A stretch of 64,000 nucleotides of DNA from Epiperipatus broadwayi (GCA_028023455.1 JAQFVV010000186.1:370001-434000); one strand, 5' to 3'; shown: positions 51,279 to 62,189, numbered from the stretch's first letter. The notes: generated by a model from the sequence alone, not told the origin. Program-made: numbers and translations.

Positions 51279-51590
51279 TAGAAGAGACTTAAACTCAGAT
51301 TTCCAAACTCCCTTCAGTTAACAACTGCATCTTATACAACCTATACACATGACCACACGTGAAAAGATAAATGAGCTCCAATATATACTGAGCACTGATT
51401 GTATATATGTGTGGGAGATGGTGATCTGGACCAACTAATGAGTGCTAGTTCAGCACGAAATACGTATATTGGAAATCATTAATTTTTTTCACATGTATGT
51501 GATTATTTTATCAGTTGTATAAGATGGAGTAGGTAGTTGTAGGAAGCTTGAGTTCAAGTCCCTTCTAATAATATATATTTGTAGGATTCA
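51279..51590 (+). mobile_element. FB1 foldback element, copy C (short)
   Basis: Inverted arms begin TTAGAAGAGACTTAAACTC and end GAGTTCAAGTCCCTTCTAA. The central part present in copies A and B is missing. Both arms retain AAAAGATAAAT-like words. No target duplication could be read with confidence. Confidence 0.65.
51423..51478 (+). ncRNA. Hammerhead motif, FB1 copy C (one core change)
   Basis: CTAATGA at 51435-51441 (G5 to A), perfect 5-bp stem II GTGCT/AGCAC with loop AGTTC and no spare bases, GAAA at 51457-51460, stem III ATAC/GTAT, predicted cleavage after A51468, stem I CCAA/TTGG. It shows the ancestral stem II of the family. Confidence 0.65.
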
Positions 51591-52689
51591 TAAACAAAAT
51601 TATCAGTATTTTTAAAATTTGGTTGTTTACATTAATTTCAAGAAAAATGCTTTTTTTACGTAATTAATAAAATGAGTTTTTTACCTTCCATATTTCTGTC
51701 TAGTTGAATAGTTTCTTTACTTCTTTATTTGATTATTTTGTGTTGAGTCCAAGGCAGAAGGGTAAATTCATTTAATCAAAAGTTTATAGACAGTAGATTA
51801 AAGGCGAAATGTTTCTATTTTATTTTATATATATATAAACAATAAAATAATCTTTTTATTTTCTATAATTTGCCTTCTTGAGACAGTTTTTATTTTATTC
51901 AAGTAGCTTAATTTTTTTGTGTGTTTTTGAACAGCAGGACAAACTATTAGATTTAATGGAAAAATTGTTTCATTGATTCTGTTTCTTTAAAACTGTTTCT
52001 TCAGTAAAAACTTACAGCACATTATTTTCCATATTGATAATGTAAAATAAGCATTTTTTTTTTCATTTTTAACATATTTCATTTTAAACTTGCTTGATTT
52101 TAAATAGATATTATTTCTGCTGGTATATAGAACATATAGGTAAGGATTATAATAACAGTGGTTTCTTCTGTATATACATACACACATTTATATATATTCA
52201 AATTTGCATACATTTGTTGATCCGTGTAACAAAGTAACAGCATGGTTTCTTTTTTATAACCTAAAGTTGAGTACAAATACAAACGAATAGGAAAATCAAT
52301 ATATGTATGTATGTATATGCGTCTATATATAAACAACTAATGCTTAATGGCATATAACTGTAAATTGTATTAAATTTTTGACTGATAAGAATAAAGATTA
52401 CAGAACTTTTATTAGCATACATTCACATCTTATATTATTTTGTCCATTACTGATTCCACTATTTTTAATTAAATAATTGTCACAAAACTTCTTAAATTAT
52501 TAGGTTATATTGTTCCACTTTAGAAAGGCGGACATGGTGAATTTATGATTTTTCTAGCTATACATAGTCGGCTGGTGACTCTCATTATTTTGAATGGCAT
52601 GAAAATGGGATATTGAATTTGAATAAATCTTGCTGATCTTTATTTCGAGATCTTTAATGAAAATAAACCGGATGCCAATCATTATTCAC
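51591..52689. other. No gene seen
   Basis: AT-rich, TA and TG runs. Nothing supported. Confidence 0.5.
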
Positions 52690-52845
52690 TAATCATTAGT
52701 GTATCACATGATCACATTTCCTATACTAGCACATTATTTGTTGATAAACAGAGCAAAACTCTCCATACAGTATTGCCACCTGTGCTAAACAGAGTAATCA
52801 ATGGATGCCAGAAGGCTTGTGCATAAAATCCCTATCTAATGCCTA

Positions 52846-52912
52846 CTCATCCAATATCCCCAGACTAGTTTCTGGCTTGTGGCCTTCATCAGTGAGGAGC
52901 TTTGGATATGAG
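52846..52912 (-). ncRNA. Retrozyme hammerhead, unit 1
   Basis: Core CTGATGA is the complement of 52886-52892; predicted cleavage lies between 52863 and 52862. Same secondary structure as the unit-4 copy. Confidence 0.82.
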
Positions 52913-53301
52913 AGCACTGCATCTAGATCTTAGGATCTAATGCAACCCTCTAGCAACCACCTTTTATCTCTACTTAACTACTAAACTATGAGAATGAAAT
53001 TGAAAACACAAAAAATATTTTCAATCTAAGCTCAATAGCTTAAATAGTCATATGGGTCTGAACTCAGTTCAGCACCCATACATTTTGGTGTCTTTGGCCC
53101 TTTTACAACCATAGCCACCACTATCCTATTAGGCAGGATTGGTGTTAAACCATTAAGCATCACATGATCACATTTCCTATACTAGCACATTATTTGTTGA
53201 TAAACAGAGCAAAACTCTCCATACAGTATTGCCACCTGTGCTAAACAGAGTAATCAATGGATGCCAGAAGGCTTGTGCATAAAATCCCTATCTAATGCCT
53301 A

Positions 53302-53368
53302 CTCATCCAATATCCCCAGACTAGTTTCTGGCTTGTGGCCTTCATCAGTGAGGAGCTTTGGATATGAG
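53302..53368 (-). ncRNA. Retrozyme hammerhead, unit 2
   Basis: Core complement at 53342-53348, 456 bp from unit 1. Cleavage here and in unit 1 would release a 456-nt monomer. Confidence 0.82.
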
Positions 53369-53757
53369 AGCACTGCATCTAGATCTTAGGATCTAATGCA
53401 ACCCTCTAGCAACCACCTTTTATCTCTACTTAACTACTAAACTATGAGAATGAAATTGAAAACACAAAAAATATTTTCAATCTAAGCTCAATAGCTTAAA
53501 TAGTCATATGGGTCTGAACTCAGTTCAGCACCCATACATTTTGGTGTCTTTGGCTCTTTTACAACCATAGCCACCACTATCCTATTAGGCAGGATTGGTG
53601 TTAAACCATTAAGCATCACATGATCACATTTCCTATACTAGCACATTATTTGTTGATAAACAGAGCAAAACTCTCCATACAGTATTGCCACCTGTGCTAA
53701 ACAGAGTAATCAATGGATGCCAGAAGGCTTGTGCATAAAATCCCTATCTAATGCCTA

Positions 53758-53824
53758 CTCATCCAATATCCCCAGACTAGTTTCTGGCTTGTGGCCTTCA
53801 TCAGTGAGGAGCTTTGGATATGAG
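53758..53824 (-). ncRNA. Retrozyme hammerhead, unit 3
   Basis: Core complement at 53798-53804; nearest minus-strand copy to the hinge. Confidence 0.82.
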
Positions 53825-54018
53825 AGCACTGCATCTAGATCTTAGGATCTAATGCAACCCTCTAGCAACCACCTTTTATCTCTACTTAACTACTAAACTA
53901 TGAGAATGAAATTGAAAACACAAAAAATATTTTCAATCTAAGCTCAATAGCTTAAATAGTCATATGGGTCTGAACTCAGTTCAGCACCCATACATTTTGG
54001 TGTCTTTGGCTCTTTTAC

Positions 54019-54027
54019 AAAAAAAAA
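54019..54027. other. Hinge of the inverted array
   Basis: A nine-base A-run after CTTTTAC joins the two halves. Unit boundaries elsewhere read TTGTAAAAGAGCC, so the A-run expands the normal AAAA junction. Consistent with a template switch or two cDNA ends meeting at A/T tracts. Confidence 0.7.
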
Positions 54028-54215
54028 GAGCCAAAGACACCAAAATGTATGGGTGCTGAACTGAGTTCAGACCCATATGACTATTTAAGCTATTGAGCTT
54101 AGATTGAAAATATTTTTTGTGTTTTCAATTTCATTCTCATAGTTTAGTAGTTAAGTAGAGATAAAAGGTGGTTGCTAGAGGGTTGCATTAGATCCTAAGA
54201 TCTAGATGCAGTGCT

Positions 54216-54282
54216 CTCATATCCAAAGCTCCTCACTGATGAAGGCCACAAGCCAGAAACTAGTCTGGGGATATTGGATGAG
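54216..54282 (+). ncRNA. Retrozyme hammerhead, unit 4 (reference)
   Basis: Stem I inner TCCTCA (54230-54235)/TGGGGA (54266-54271), outer CCAA/TTGG and CTCAT/ATGAG across an internal loop. CTGATGA at 54236-54242. Stem II GGC/GCC with loop CACAA and an A/A mismatch at its base. GAAA at 54256-54259. Stem III is ACT/AGT with no loop; the cleavage triplet is GTC, cut after C54265. The palindromic stem III favours a two-molecule or tandem-dimer ribozyme. Confidence 0.85.
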
Positions 54283-54671
54283 TAGGCATTAGATAGGGAT
54301 TTTATGCACAAGCCTTCTGGCATCCATTGATTACTCTGTTTAGCACAGGTGGCAATACTGTATGGAGAGTTTTGCTCTGTTTATCAACAAATAATGTGCT
54401 AGTATAGGAAATGTGATCATGTGATGCTTAATGGTTTAACACCAATCCTGCCTAATAGGATAGTGGTGGCTATGGTTGTAAAAGAGCCAAAGACACCAAA
54501 ATGTATGGGTGCTGAACTGAGTTCAGACCCATATGACTATTTAAGCTATTGAGCTTAGATTGAAAATATTTTTTGTGTTTTCAATTTCATTCTCATAGTT
54601 TAGTAGTTAAGTAGAGATAAAAGGTGGTTGCTAGAGGGTTGCATTAGATCCTAAGATCTAGATGCAGTGCT

Positions 54672-54738
54672 CTCATATCCAAAGCTCCTCACTGATGAAG
54701 GCCACAAGCCAGAAACTAGTCTGGGGATATTGGATGAG
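54672..54738 (+). ncRNA. Retrozyme hammerhead, unit 5
   Basis: CTGATGA at 54692-54698, predicted cleavage after C54721; sequence identical to unit 4 over the motif. Confidence 0.82.
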
Positions 54739-55126
54739 TAGGCATTAGATAGGGATTTTATGCACAAGCCTTCTGGCATCCATTGATTACTCTGTTTAGC
54801 ACAGGTGGCAATACTGTATGGAGAGTTTTGCTCTGTTTATCAACAAATAATGTGCTAGTATAGGAAATGTGATCATGTGATGCTTAATGGTTTAACACCA
54901 ATCCTGCCTAATAGGATAGTGGTGGCTATGGTTGTAAAAGAGCCAAAGACACCAAAATGTATGGGTGCTGAACTGAGTTCAGACCCATATGACTATTTAA
55001 GCTATTGAGCTTAGATTGAAAATATTTTTGTGTTTTCAATTTCATTCTCATAGTTTAGTAGTTAAGTAGAGATAAAAGGTGGTTGCTAGAGGGTTGCATT
55101 AGATCCTAAGATCTAGATGCAGTGCT

Positions 55127-55193
55127 CTCATATCCAAAGCTCCTCACTGATGAAGGCCACAAGCCAGAAACTAGTCTGGGGATATTGGATGAG
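55127..55193 (+). ncRNA. Retrozyme hammerhead, unit 6
   Basis: CTGATGA at 55147-55153, cleavage after C55176. Spacing from unit 5 is 455 because one T is missing from a T-run near 55026. Confidence 0.82.
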
Positions 55194-55304
55194 TAGGCAT
55201 TAGATAGGGATTTTATGCACAAGCCTTCTGGCATCCATTGATTACTCTGTTTAGCACAGGTGGCAATACTGTATGGAGAGTTTTGCTCTGTTAATCATTA
55301 GTGT

Positions 55305-55760
55305 GTGTGTAGTGCTTTTATATGAATAGAAATAATTAAACAACCTACTCTTAGTGTACTTAAGTAAGCAAACCTTTAGTGAGTTTAATTAATTTTTCTA
55401 ATAATTTAAATTTTAATATAAAACATTTACAATAATTTTCCTTCTGCATTTTTAGTGTAAGTATAGATTATTACCAAACATTTTAAATTAGTTTTTTAAT
55501 TTAAATCCTCTAATTAAATTTAAAAAATAATCTGCATTTTTATTTTTTATCTAAGAGAAAATCAAAAATATATTTTGATTTTTAACTAAATAAATTATAA
55601 ATTATTAATTGTTGATTTATTGGAATCTTTAACTAATCTATTGCATCATATCTGACATTTTGAATCTAAATTATTAATCTTAGTTTTGTTTTATGTTTAT
55701 ATACCTGATTTATAGTTAATACCATAAAATATAACGATTTATCAATTATTTAGTCCATAA
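55305..55760. other. No gene seen
   Basis: AT-rich spacer between the retrozyme array and the RTE LINE. Confidence 0.5.
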
Positions 55761-56021
55761 TATGTATTTATTTAAATTAGAACTTACAAATCAGTTTCAA
55801 GTATTAGTAGATTTTGAACATGATTCAGATTTGAATGAAATTAATAAGAAAATAACTGATACACTTTTAAAAACTGCAACAAAGATAGCTGGTAGATAAA
55901 AGCAGCAATTGACCAATAAAATTTCTACTGCGACTAGAGAATTTATGAAGAAAAGAAGGAATATGAAATATACAAAAATGATGCATTAAAAAGGATTGAA
56001 TTCCTCAAATTCTGTAAAATA

Positions 56022-57054
56022 GTGTGGAAAAGAATTGAAAATGATATAAGAATGTATAACTGTGAACTAGTAAGAAAAGCTGCAGAAGAGAATAAAAATT
56101 TCAAGAGTGTAAAACAACAGTCTGGTATTGGTAGGAAATTTATATCTGCAATAAGGAAAATATATGGAACTATTACTAAAAAGAGAGATGACATCATGAA
56201 ATGGGCAGAAGACTTCTATCAAGAATTATATAGTAATAAAGAACAAGTATCTCCTCTATCTATTATATCTTCTGAATTGCCCAGAATTTTAAATAAAGAA
56301 GTGAGACATGCAATTAAATTTATGAAGAAAGGAAAGGGTTCAGATAATGATGGAATTATAATTGATATATTAAAAGAAGGAAGTGAAGAAATATAATTTT
56401 TTTAGCAAAGTTGTATACCAAATGATTGGAAGAATGCGGTAATAATATTAATATTTAAAAAAGATGATAAAGATTATTATTAGAAATTACAGACCTATCA
56501 GCCTTTTATCAGTTTTATATAAAAATTTTACCAAGATAATTACAACTCGTCTACAGAGAACTTTGGATTTCCACCAACCAAGAGAACAAGCTGGATTTAA
56601 AAGTGGTTTTAGTACAATAGATCGTATCCAGGTATTGAGAGAAGTCATAGAAAGGACAAATGAATATGAGTTGTCATTATGTTTTGGATTTGTAGATTAT
56701 GAAAAAGCATTTGATTCTATACACATTTCTTCAGTGATTAAAGCATTGGATCATCAAGGTATAGATCCAGGATATTGTCATATTTTAAAGAATATTTATA
56801 AAAATGCAACAGCAACAATTAGATTACATAATGATACTGGAAAAATCAACATTGAGAAAGGTGTAAGGCAAGGTGACTCCTTATCTCCAAAACTTTTTAC
56901 AGCAGTGCTGCAAGAAGTATTTTGTGGATTAAAATGGGAAACTAAAGGAATGAAAGTAAATGGAGAGTATTTAAGTCATTTAGATTTTGCAGATGATGTA
57001 GTTGTTTTTGCAAATAATGCTTCAGAGCTGCAGGAAATGTTGCAGGAGTTATAA
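56022..57054 (+). pseudogene. RTE reverse transcriptase, N-terminal and catalytic part
   Basis: First frame (56022-56396): linker and KFMKKGKGSDNDGIIIDILK. Second frame (56464-57054, 196 codons): NYRPISLLSVLYK, QAGFKSGFSTIDRIQVLRE, motif A CFGFVDYEKAFDSI, motif B GVRQGDSLSPKLFTAVLQ, motif C FADDVVVFANN. The second frame keeps all RT catalytic residues. The break near 56397-56463 includes a deletion compared with the copy at 29.8 kb. Confidence 0.8.
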
Positions 57055-57087
57055 GATGAAAATAGGAAAGTGGGACTAAAGATAAAT

Positions 57088-58778
57088 GGGTAGTTTTATA
57101 TTAGCATGTTGAAACTACCTGAGGGTGTGGCTTTTTTTGTAAACAAACATAAATATAATATTGCCGGGGCTGACCTTGTTTTTATTTTTTAACACATTAA
57201 AAATCAAATCAAATAAACTATTGACAAAAAAAAAAATCTAAATGAATTTAAAAAGTACTTACTTTTTATTCTTTTCATTACTTATGGTTTTGTATTCTAC
57301 AAAATCAACTTTTTTTAAAAATTGCAAATAAATATTTACATTTAATGGTTATTTCATGAAGTATATACATTTAAAACCAATTTTGTTGGTTCTTCATGAA
57401 TGGCATGCAACTTGAAGCTCTAATAATAGGCCTAGAAAATGTCTTTCTCCTTGTGCACACACTACCACATAAACTCATCCAGATAGGTATCCAGCAATTG
57501 TCTGGCTGTGCTACTGTTTCTTGTTGTGCCATTTCAACAAGTCCCACAAGTGCTCGATGTTCTGTGTATGTGTGCCTGTGTTGAGGTCCATGAAGTTGTA
57601 CCTGTAGTTTACTGTCAGGTGTTTGAAACTTGCAGCCTCAAGCTCTTTTGTTTGATAACCCATCCAGCAGTCAGAGAAAATAGTCGATTCAGGTTTGACA
57701 TTTTCCCAAATGGACTGAAGAAGGGTGGCTACAGATCAACAGGGACTGGCAACAATGAAGCAATTGCTGATTTTGTGGCACACTCCACTGAAGATCCACT
57801 GCTGTGGAAGAACTCTGTCTTGGTTCTTCTTTCGGTGGCTAAACAAGGTCTTGTCAACCTCAACAATAAACCATGGACCACCAATTTGATGGCATATCTG
57901 AGACATTAAGCTCTCATGACAAAGCTCATAAAGTCCTTTGGTCCAGTGCACAGGGGGATCTGGAGACAGGTTCAATTTGGTGATGGCCCTTGACAATGTC
58001 AGCTCCTTATAGCTCCAATAGTGCAGGAGATGTACTATCTTCACAAAATCAAGGCGTGATTCCTCAAGCCATGTTCTTTGGTGAATCAAACACTGATGCC
58101 TGCATGAATTGGCCTTGCATTTAAATTAGAACTTTCACAATGATATAATTTCATTTCTTCTCCACACGGACACTTCTTCTCCATATGAACACTTCTTCAG
58201 ACATGACACTATTCCATAATGCTGTAAAAAATATGATGGTGTCAGTTTCAGAGCAAGGCAAATCCCAAACTTTGACATTTGCAAACTTTAATTCAGCCAT
58301 TTTATTAATATCACAGTTGTTCTCATACAAACATGAATTGGAGCATGATCTCTTGGTGAATTTTTTGAACATGAAAGCTGGGCTAGGGAAGCATGAGCCC
58401 ATGCTCATAATTGTTAGTAGACATTCATAAAACATGGGGGATAGAGGGAAAGAAGGTCTTAATGAAAATTTAAATAGTTTTGACAGTCGGAAATTCCAGC
58501 CACCTGTACCCAAAAGTGAAATCTGATCGCATGTCCAAAATGCGTTAACACAAATCTGTGCATAAGCTGACATGATGGCTTATGAAGAAAATTAAAGGTC
58601 ATGTTTCTGTGCATTAGCATAGAAATAGACACAGGGCACCATGTCCAATAAACTATTTCTATGCTTACACATTGAAATAAAATGTTATATAACAGAGGCC
58701 ACCTAAATGTCATATTTCTGTGCAATAGCATAGAAATAATGCCCTCAGGCACTTTCGACATGCTAATATAAAACTTCT
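57088..58778 (-). mobile_element. Merlin/IS1016-like DNA transposon
   Basis: Terminal inverted repeats of about 35 bp: left GGGTAGTTTTATATTAGCAT, then TGAAA and CCTGAGGG; right is its inverse with few changes. GATAAAT on the left and GATATAT on the right form an imperfect duplication of about 8 bp, the size known for Merlin. Repeats of TTTCTGTGCA-TAGCATAGAAAT lie subterminally at 58600-58735 (two direct, one inverted). The transposase is on the minus strand. Confidence 0.8.
57440..58573 (-). pseudogene. Merlin (ISXO2-like) transposase, broken
   Basis: Upstream frame (58151-58573) gives WDLPCSETDTIIFFTALWN. A second frame, open from about 58110, gives CKANSCRHQCLIHQRTWLEE (zinc-binding type), then SRAITKLNLSPDPPVHW, FIVEVDKTLF (first Asp), RVLPQQWIFSGVC and ASPC, a TGA, then STIFSDCWMGYQ (second Asp) and GTHTQNIEHLWDLLKW (the H-T-Q-N-I-E block with catalytic Glu). 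LDEFMW ends it in another frame. The D-D-E triad is preserved but two stops and two frameshifts break the gene. Cuts and joins the element's ends in active relatives. Confidence 0.8.
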
Positions 58779-58789
58779 GATATATATTA

Positions 58790-59455
58790 AAAAGACTAAA
58801 GTAATATTCAATGCATTTTCTCAAAATATGAAAATAAAGATAGATTATGATGAGTTAGAAGAAGTTAATAGCTACAAATATCTTGGTCACATTATTAATA
58901 CAGATGGAAACATAATGGATGAAATTAATCATAGAATTAAACTTTGTTGGATTATTTTTATTAGAAATAACTTGATACTAAAAGGAAATATGCCTATGTG
59001 TTTGAAAAGGAAGGTTTTAAATAAATGTGTTTTACCAGTTCTTACTTATGGATCTGGACTTGGACACTTAATAGAAGAGCAATACAGAGACTTCAGACCA
59101 ATCAAAGAAGTATGGAGAGATGCATGTTAGAAGTAACAAGAAAAGATCGAAAATGCTATATATGGGTAAGAGAAAAAAACAGATGTTAGTGAAATACCTC
59201 ATTGAAATTAATTGAAAAACTGAAGTGGAGTTAGGCTGGACATATTACTGGAAGAGATGATAATAGATGGACAATTGAAATCTTAAACTGGATTTCAAGA
59301 GATTGTAAAAGACCCAGAAAAAGACCACATGTGAGATGGATGGATGAAATAAAAAAATGTGCAGGGGTGATGTGGAGAAGAGAAACTAAAGATTGGAGAT
59401 GGTTTGAACTTGGAGAGAACATCCTGCAATGGATTGATAATGGTTGATGATGATG
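58790..59455 (+). pseudogene. RTE reverse transcriptase C-terminus after the insert
   Basis: KTKVIFNAFSQNMKIKID-type sequence, SYKYLGHIINTDGN and NLILKGNMPMCLKRK to 59130, then frame breaks, the RPRKRPHVRWMDE basic tail and GENILQWIDNG. Ends with the GAT repeats of the family. Confidence 0.75.
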
Positions 59456-59693
59456 AATATGCATTTGTGATTTGTGCTTCTTTATTTGTCATATTTGATC
59501 ACACATTTTTCTGTTTCTTTGTAAATATACATGGGGGTGGTGGTGTGTGGATATAAATGAATATGTAGACCCAATTATATCTATAATGTACAAATATATA
59601 CATACATCTAATATGATTAAAAATATCCAACAATATTTATTAAATTATTTCTTTTTTTTCAATACTATAAATATAAAGTTTTGATTGTGATAG

Positions 59694-59925
59694 TCATCAT
59701 CATCATCAACCATTATCATTATCAATCCATTGCAAGATGAAGGTCTCCAAGTTCAATCCATCTTTTCCTATCTTTAGCTTCTCTTCTCCACATCACCCCT
59801 ACACACTTTCTTATTTCATCCACCCATCTCACATGTGGTCTCTTTCTGGGTCTTTTACAATCTCTTGGAATTCAGTTCAAAATTTCAATTGTCCATCTAT
59901 TATCATCTCTTCTAGCAAAATGAAG
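59694..59925 (-). mobile_element. RTE-like LINE 3' end, short copy
   Basis: From TCATCATCATCATCAACCAT to CTTCTAGCAA on the plus strand this matches the last 230 bp of the family. No clear flanking duplication. Confidence 0.8.
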
Positions 59926-60207
59926 TGAACTTTTTTATATTTTATGTGCTGTAATCAATCTCATATTTGTTTAATTATTTAGTATTTTTATTTTTTATTT
60001 TACCCTTTCAAATCTATTTGTAGATATCCTGAAAATAATTAATTGCTTTAATTAAAACATCTATTTATTTACTAATAAACATAAACTTTAATAAAATGGT
60101 ACTTATGTATTATCCTTCCTACCGAACTTTACAACCATTGTTTTTACTTATACAATTTTAGAAGCCTACAAGTATTTGTATATGTTTCTTATTCAATTTT
60201 ATTTTGC

Positions 60208-60510
60208 ATGATAATAGAAAATATTGTAGATGAATCTACTGTTTATTCAGACTATTGGAAGGCCTGTAAAACTGATGAATTAAGACATGCAAGATTTCAA
60301 CATTTTAAAGCAAATCACAAATATAACTTTGTGGATTCAGTTACTGGAGTACATACACAAAATATCAAAAGACTATGGAGTCTGTCCAAATGGCAAAACA
60401 AAAATCACTAAAGAATTGGGTGACAATATCTGGATTTCTATTTAGGTAAATTTATGTGGCATGACTGCATGAAAAAGATTTATTTGTGGTGGGATTTCAG
60501 GTTGGTGACA
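60208..60510 (+). pseudogene. Second Merlin-like transposase remnant
   Basis: ESTVYSDYWKACKTDELRHA and FVDSVTGVHTQNIKRLW match the C-terminal DDE region of the copy at 57.5 kb, then (after stops) YLDFYLGKFMWHDCMKK. The catalytic Glu is Lys here (NIKRLW). Opposite strand to the first copy. TIRs not found. Confidence 0.7.
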
Positions 60511-60973
60511 TAAATAATCTTCATTTATTCCTTTTTAAAACTAATACCTATAAATACATTATATATATATTTTTATTTTTACATTAAATTAACTTAACAT
60601 TAAAAAAAAAAAGTAAAGTGGAAATATTATAATTAATTTTTTGCAGAAATTTTCTTTTTTTAAAATAACATTAAAAAAATAAATAAATATTAAATACAAC
60701 CATTTCTTATCAGTCATTTTGTTTTAAATATTTATTGTAAGTGCCTGAAACTGTATAAGTAAAAAATAAAGGCTGTTAAGCTTGATATGAAGGATAATAC
60801 ATCCGTATCATAAAACCAAAAGCAGTGAAGATCATATACAATATGGTCAAAAACATTCCTTTAATAGATTGTTACAAATCTTTTTCAACATTAAATTTTG
60901 GCAACAGAAGAATAAAAATTGTCAAGAATTATCACTTGTTTTTGTTTTCTATTCTTGAAAAAAAAAAGCCAAC
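60511..60973. other. No gene seen
   Basis: AT-rich. A 76-codon ORF starting at 60825 shows no domain. Confidence 0.5.
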
Positions 60974-60992
60974 ATTATTGTTTTGTGTTTTT

Positions 60993-61335
60993 CTGAAGGT
61001 TTGTGATGATGGTGTTCTAGCTGTATTTTTATATTGGACTATTTACATCATCTAATATGTGTGCTGAATGTCTTTAGAAAAGTTTAATTTTATTTAAATA
61101 TTCGAAATGCATTCAACTGTTAGTAATATCACAGCAAACAAATGTTAGTAATATCACAGCAAACAGGTTAGTATATGCATTAACTGTTAGTAATATCACA
61201 GCAAACAGGTTAGTATATGCACTAACTGTTTGCTGTGATAGTATTAATAGTTGAATGCATTTGGAATATTTAAATAAAATTAAACTTTTCTAACATGCAT
61301 ATTAGATGATGGAAATAGTCCAATATAAAAATACA
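60993..61335. repeat. Foldback insertion with internal tandem repeats
   Basis: Arms 61021-61140 and 61226-61342 are inverted copies. Between them TGTTAGTAATATCACAGC recurs at 61118, 61143 and 61184, and inverted at 61227. The 19-bp direct repeat ATTATTGTTTTGTGTTTTT at 60974-60992 and 61336-61354 brackets it. One arm also occurs at 5043-5165 joined to a SINE head. Confidence 0.7.
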
Positions 61336-61354
61336 ATTATTGTTTTGTGTTTTT

Positions 61355-62175
61355 TGCATTCTTGGAGATTTTTTCCCTATCCAAACTATATTTAAGGCTC
61401 ACGTAAGTCAGTTCAAAACAGCACTAACATTTTTAAAATTTATATGTTAACAATATCCATGACCTTCATATATTTTATCACTTATGGATTTCAGCATATT
61501 GAGACTATCTGAGAAATATTTTAATTTCTTAACTAAGATTAAAAAAAACAAACAGATTTCTGTTAATATATAATTATTTTATTAAAAATTACTGAGGAAA
61601 ATTTTAACAAGACATGGAAAAATTATTAAAATGCTTTAAAACTTTTTTTAAATTTTATATAATTTCTTATAATAATGAATAAAATTGCCTTTTACTGCCA
61701 TATGCTGTTTTCTCTTAATACTTATCTCATTTCAACATCTGAAGTAGTTCTCTCTTTGCACCAAGCTCCAGTCATGGCACTGTGATATTTAAAGATTAAA
61801 TCATGATATGCAATGCTAAAATAAAAAAATAAAAAACAATTATTATAAAAAACATGTAAAAAATGTGTGTTAAGATTTCTGCCCAGAGAGTGATTTAAAC
61901 ATAAGGTACTGGACCAAACGATAACATTAGTCTTTTAACACAATTCTAGCAATTGAGTAATTATAAGTATCATATATTCCATTACGATACATATGATTAC
62001 CTCTAATTTTTTATTTTTAAAAGTTGTTGTTTTTGAAATTCTATTTTTATTATTTATTAATATTATAAAATTTAATATTTAAATATAAATATATTGTCTA
62101 TACTGAACTTAATGTAATTAGAAGGGCTTTGAAAGTCCGAGTTATTATAAAATTTATAATTTAAAAAAAAACCTA
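61355..62175. other. No gene; FB1 terminal scrap near 62110
   Basis: AT-rich. AATTAGAAGGGCTTTGAAA at about 62116-62134 resembles an FB1 arm end. Nothing else recognised. Confidence 0.45.
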
Positions 62176-62189
62176 AAGTTTTATTATAT

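Larger units (their letters stand above)
52703..55291. mobile_element. Inverted array of 456-bp hammerhead retrozyme units
   Basis: Three units on the minus strand (52703-53158, 53159-53614, 53615 to about 54020), an A-run hinge (54019-54027), then three on the plus strand (54028-54483, 54484-54939, 54940-55291, last one partial). Units are nearly identical; visible differences include GGCCC versus GGCTC in the first unit and one T missing in the last. The perfect 13-bp direct repeat TAATCATTAGTGT at 52690-52702 and 55292-55304 shows it inserted as one piece. Every unit has one hammerhead and no ORF. Size, tandem layout and ribozyme match animal retrozymes, which spread through small circular RNAs. 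Confidence 0.85.
55765..59455 (+). mobile_element. RTE-like LINE split by a Merlin-like transposon
   Basis: 5'-truncated in the endonuclease end (LTNQFQVLVDFEHDSD), continuing through the linker, RT, C-terminus and a GATGATGATG tail at about 59446. Interrupted at 57088-58778. The sequence GATAAAT before the insert resumes as ATTAAAAAGACTAAAGT after it, as in the uninterrupted copy at 30610. This gives the best view of the family's RT. Confidence 0.88.

Noticed and set aside
52703-55291. CRISPR-like or satellite interpretation of the repeats
   Set aside because: Units are 456 bp without short spacers, inverted in two blocks and flanked by a target duplication; a retroelement array fits better.
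58459-58824. 121-codon minus-strand ORF
   Set aside because: Reads through the Merlin subterminal repeats and TIR; the transposase reading frame differs.
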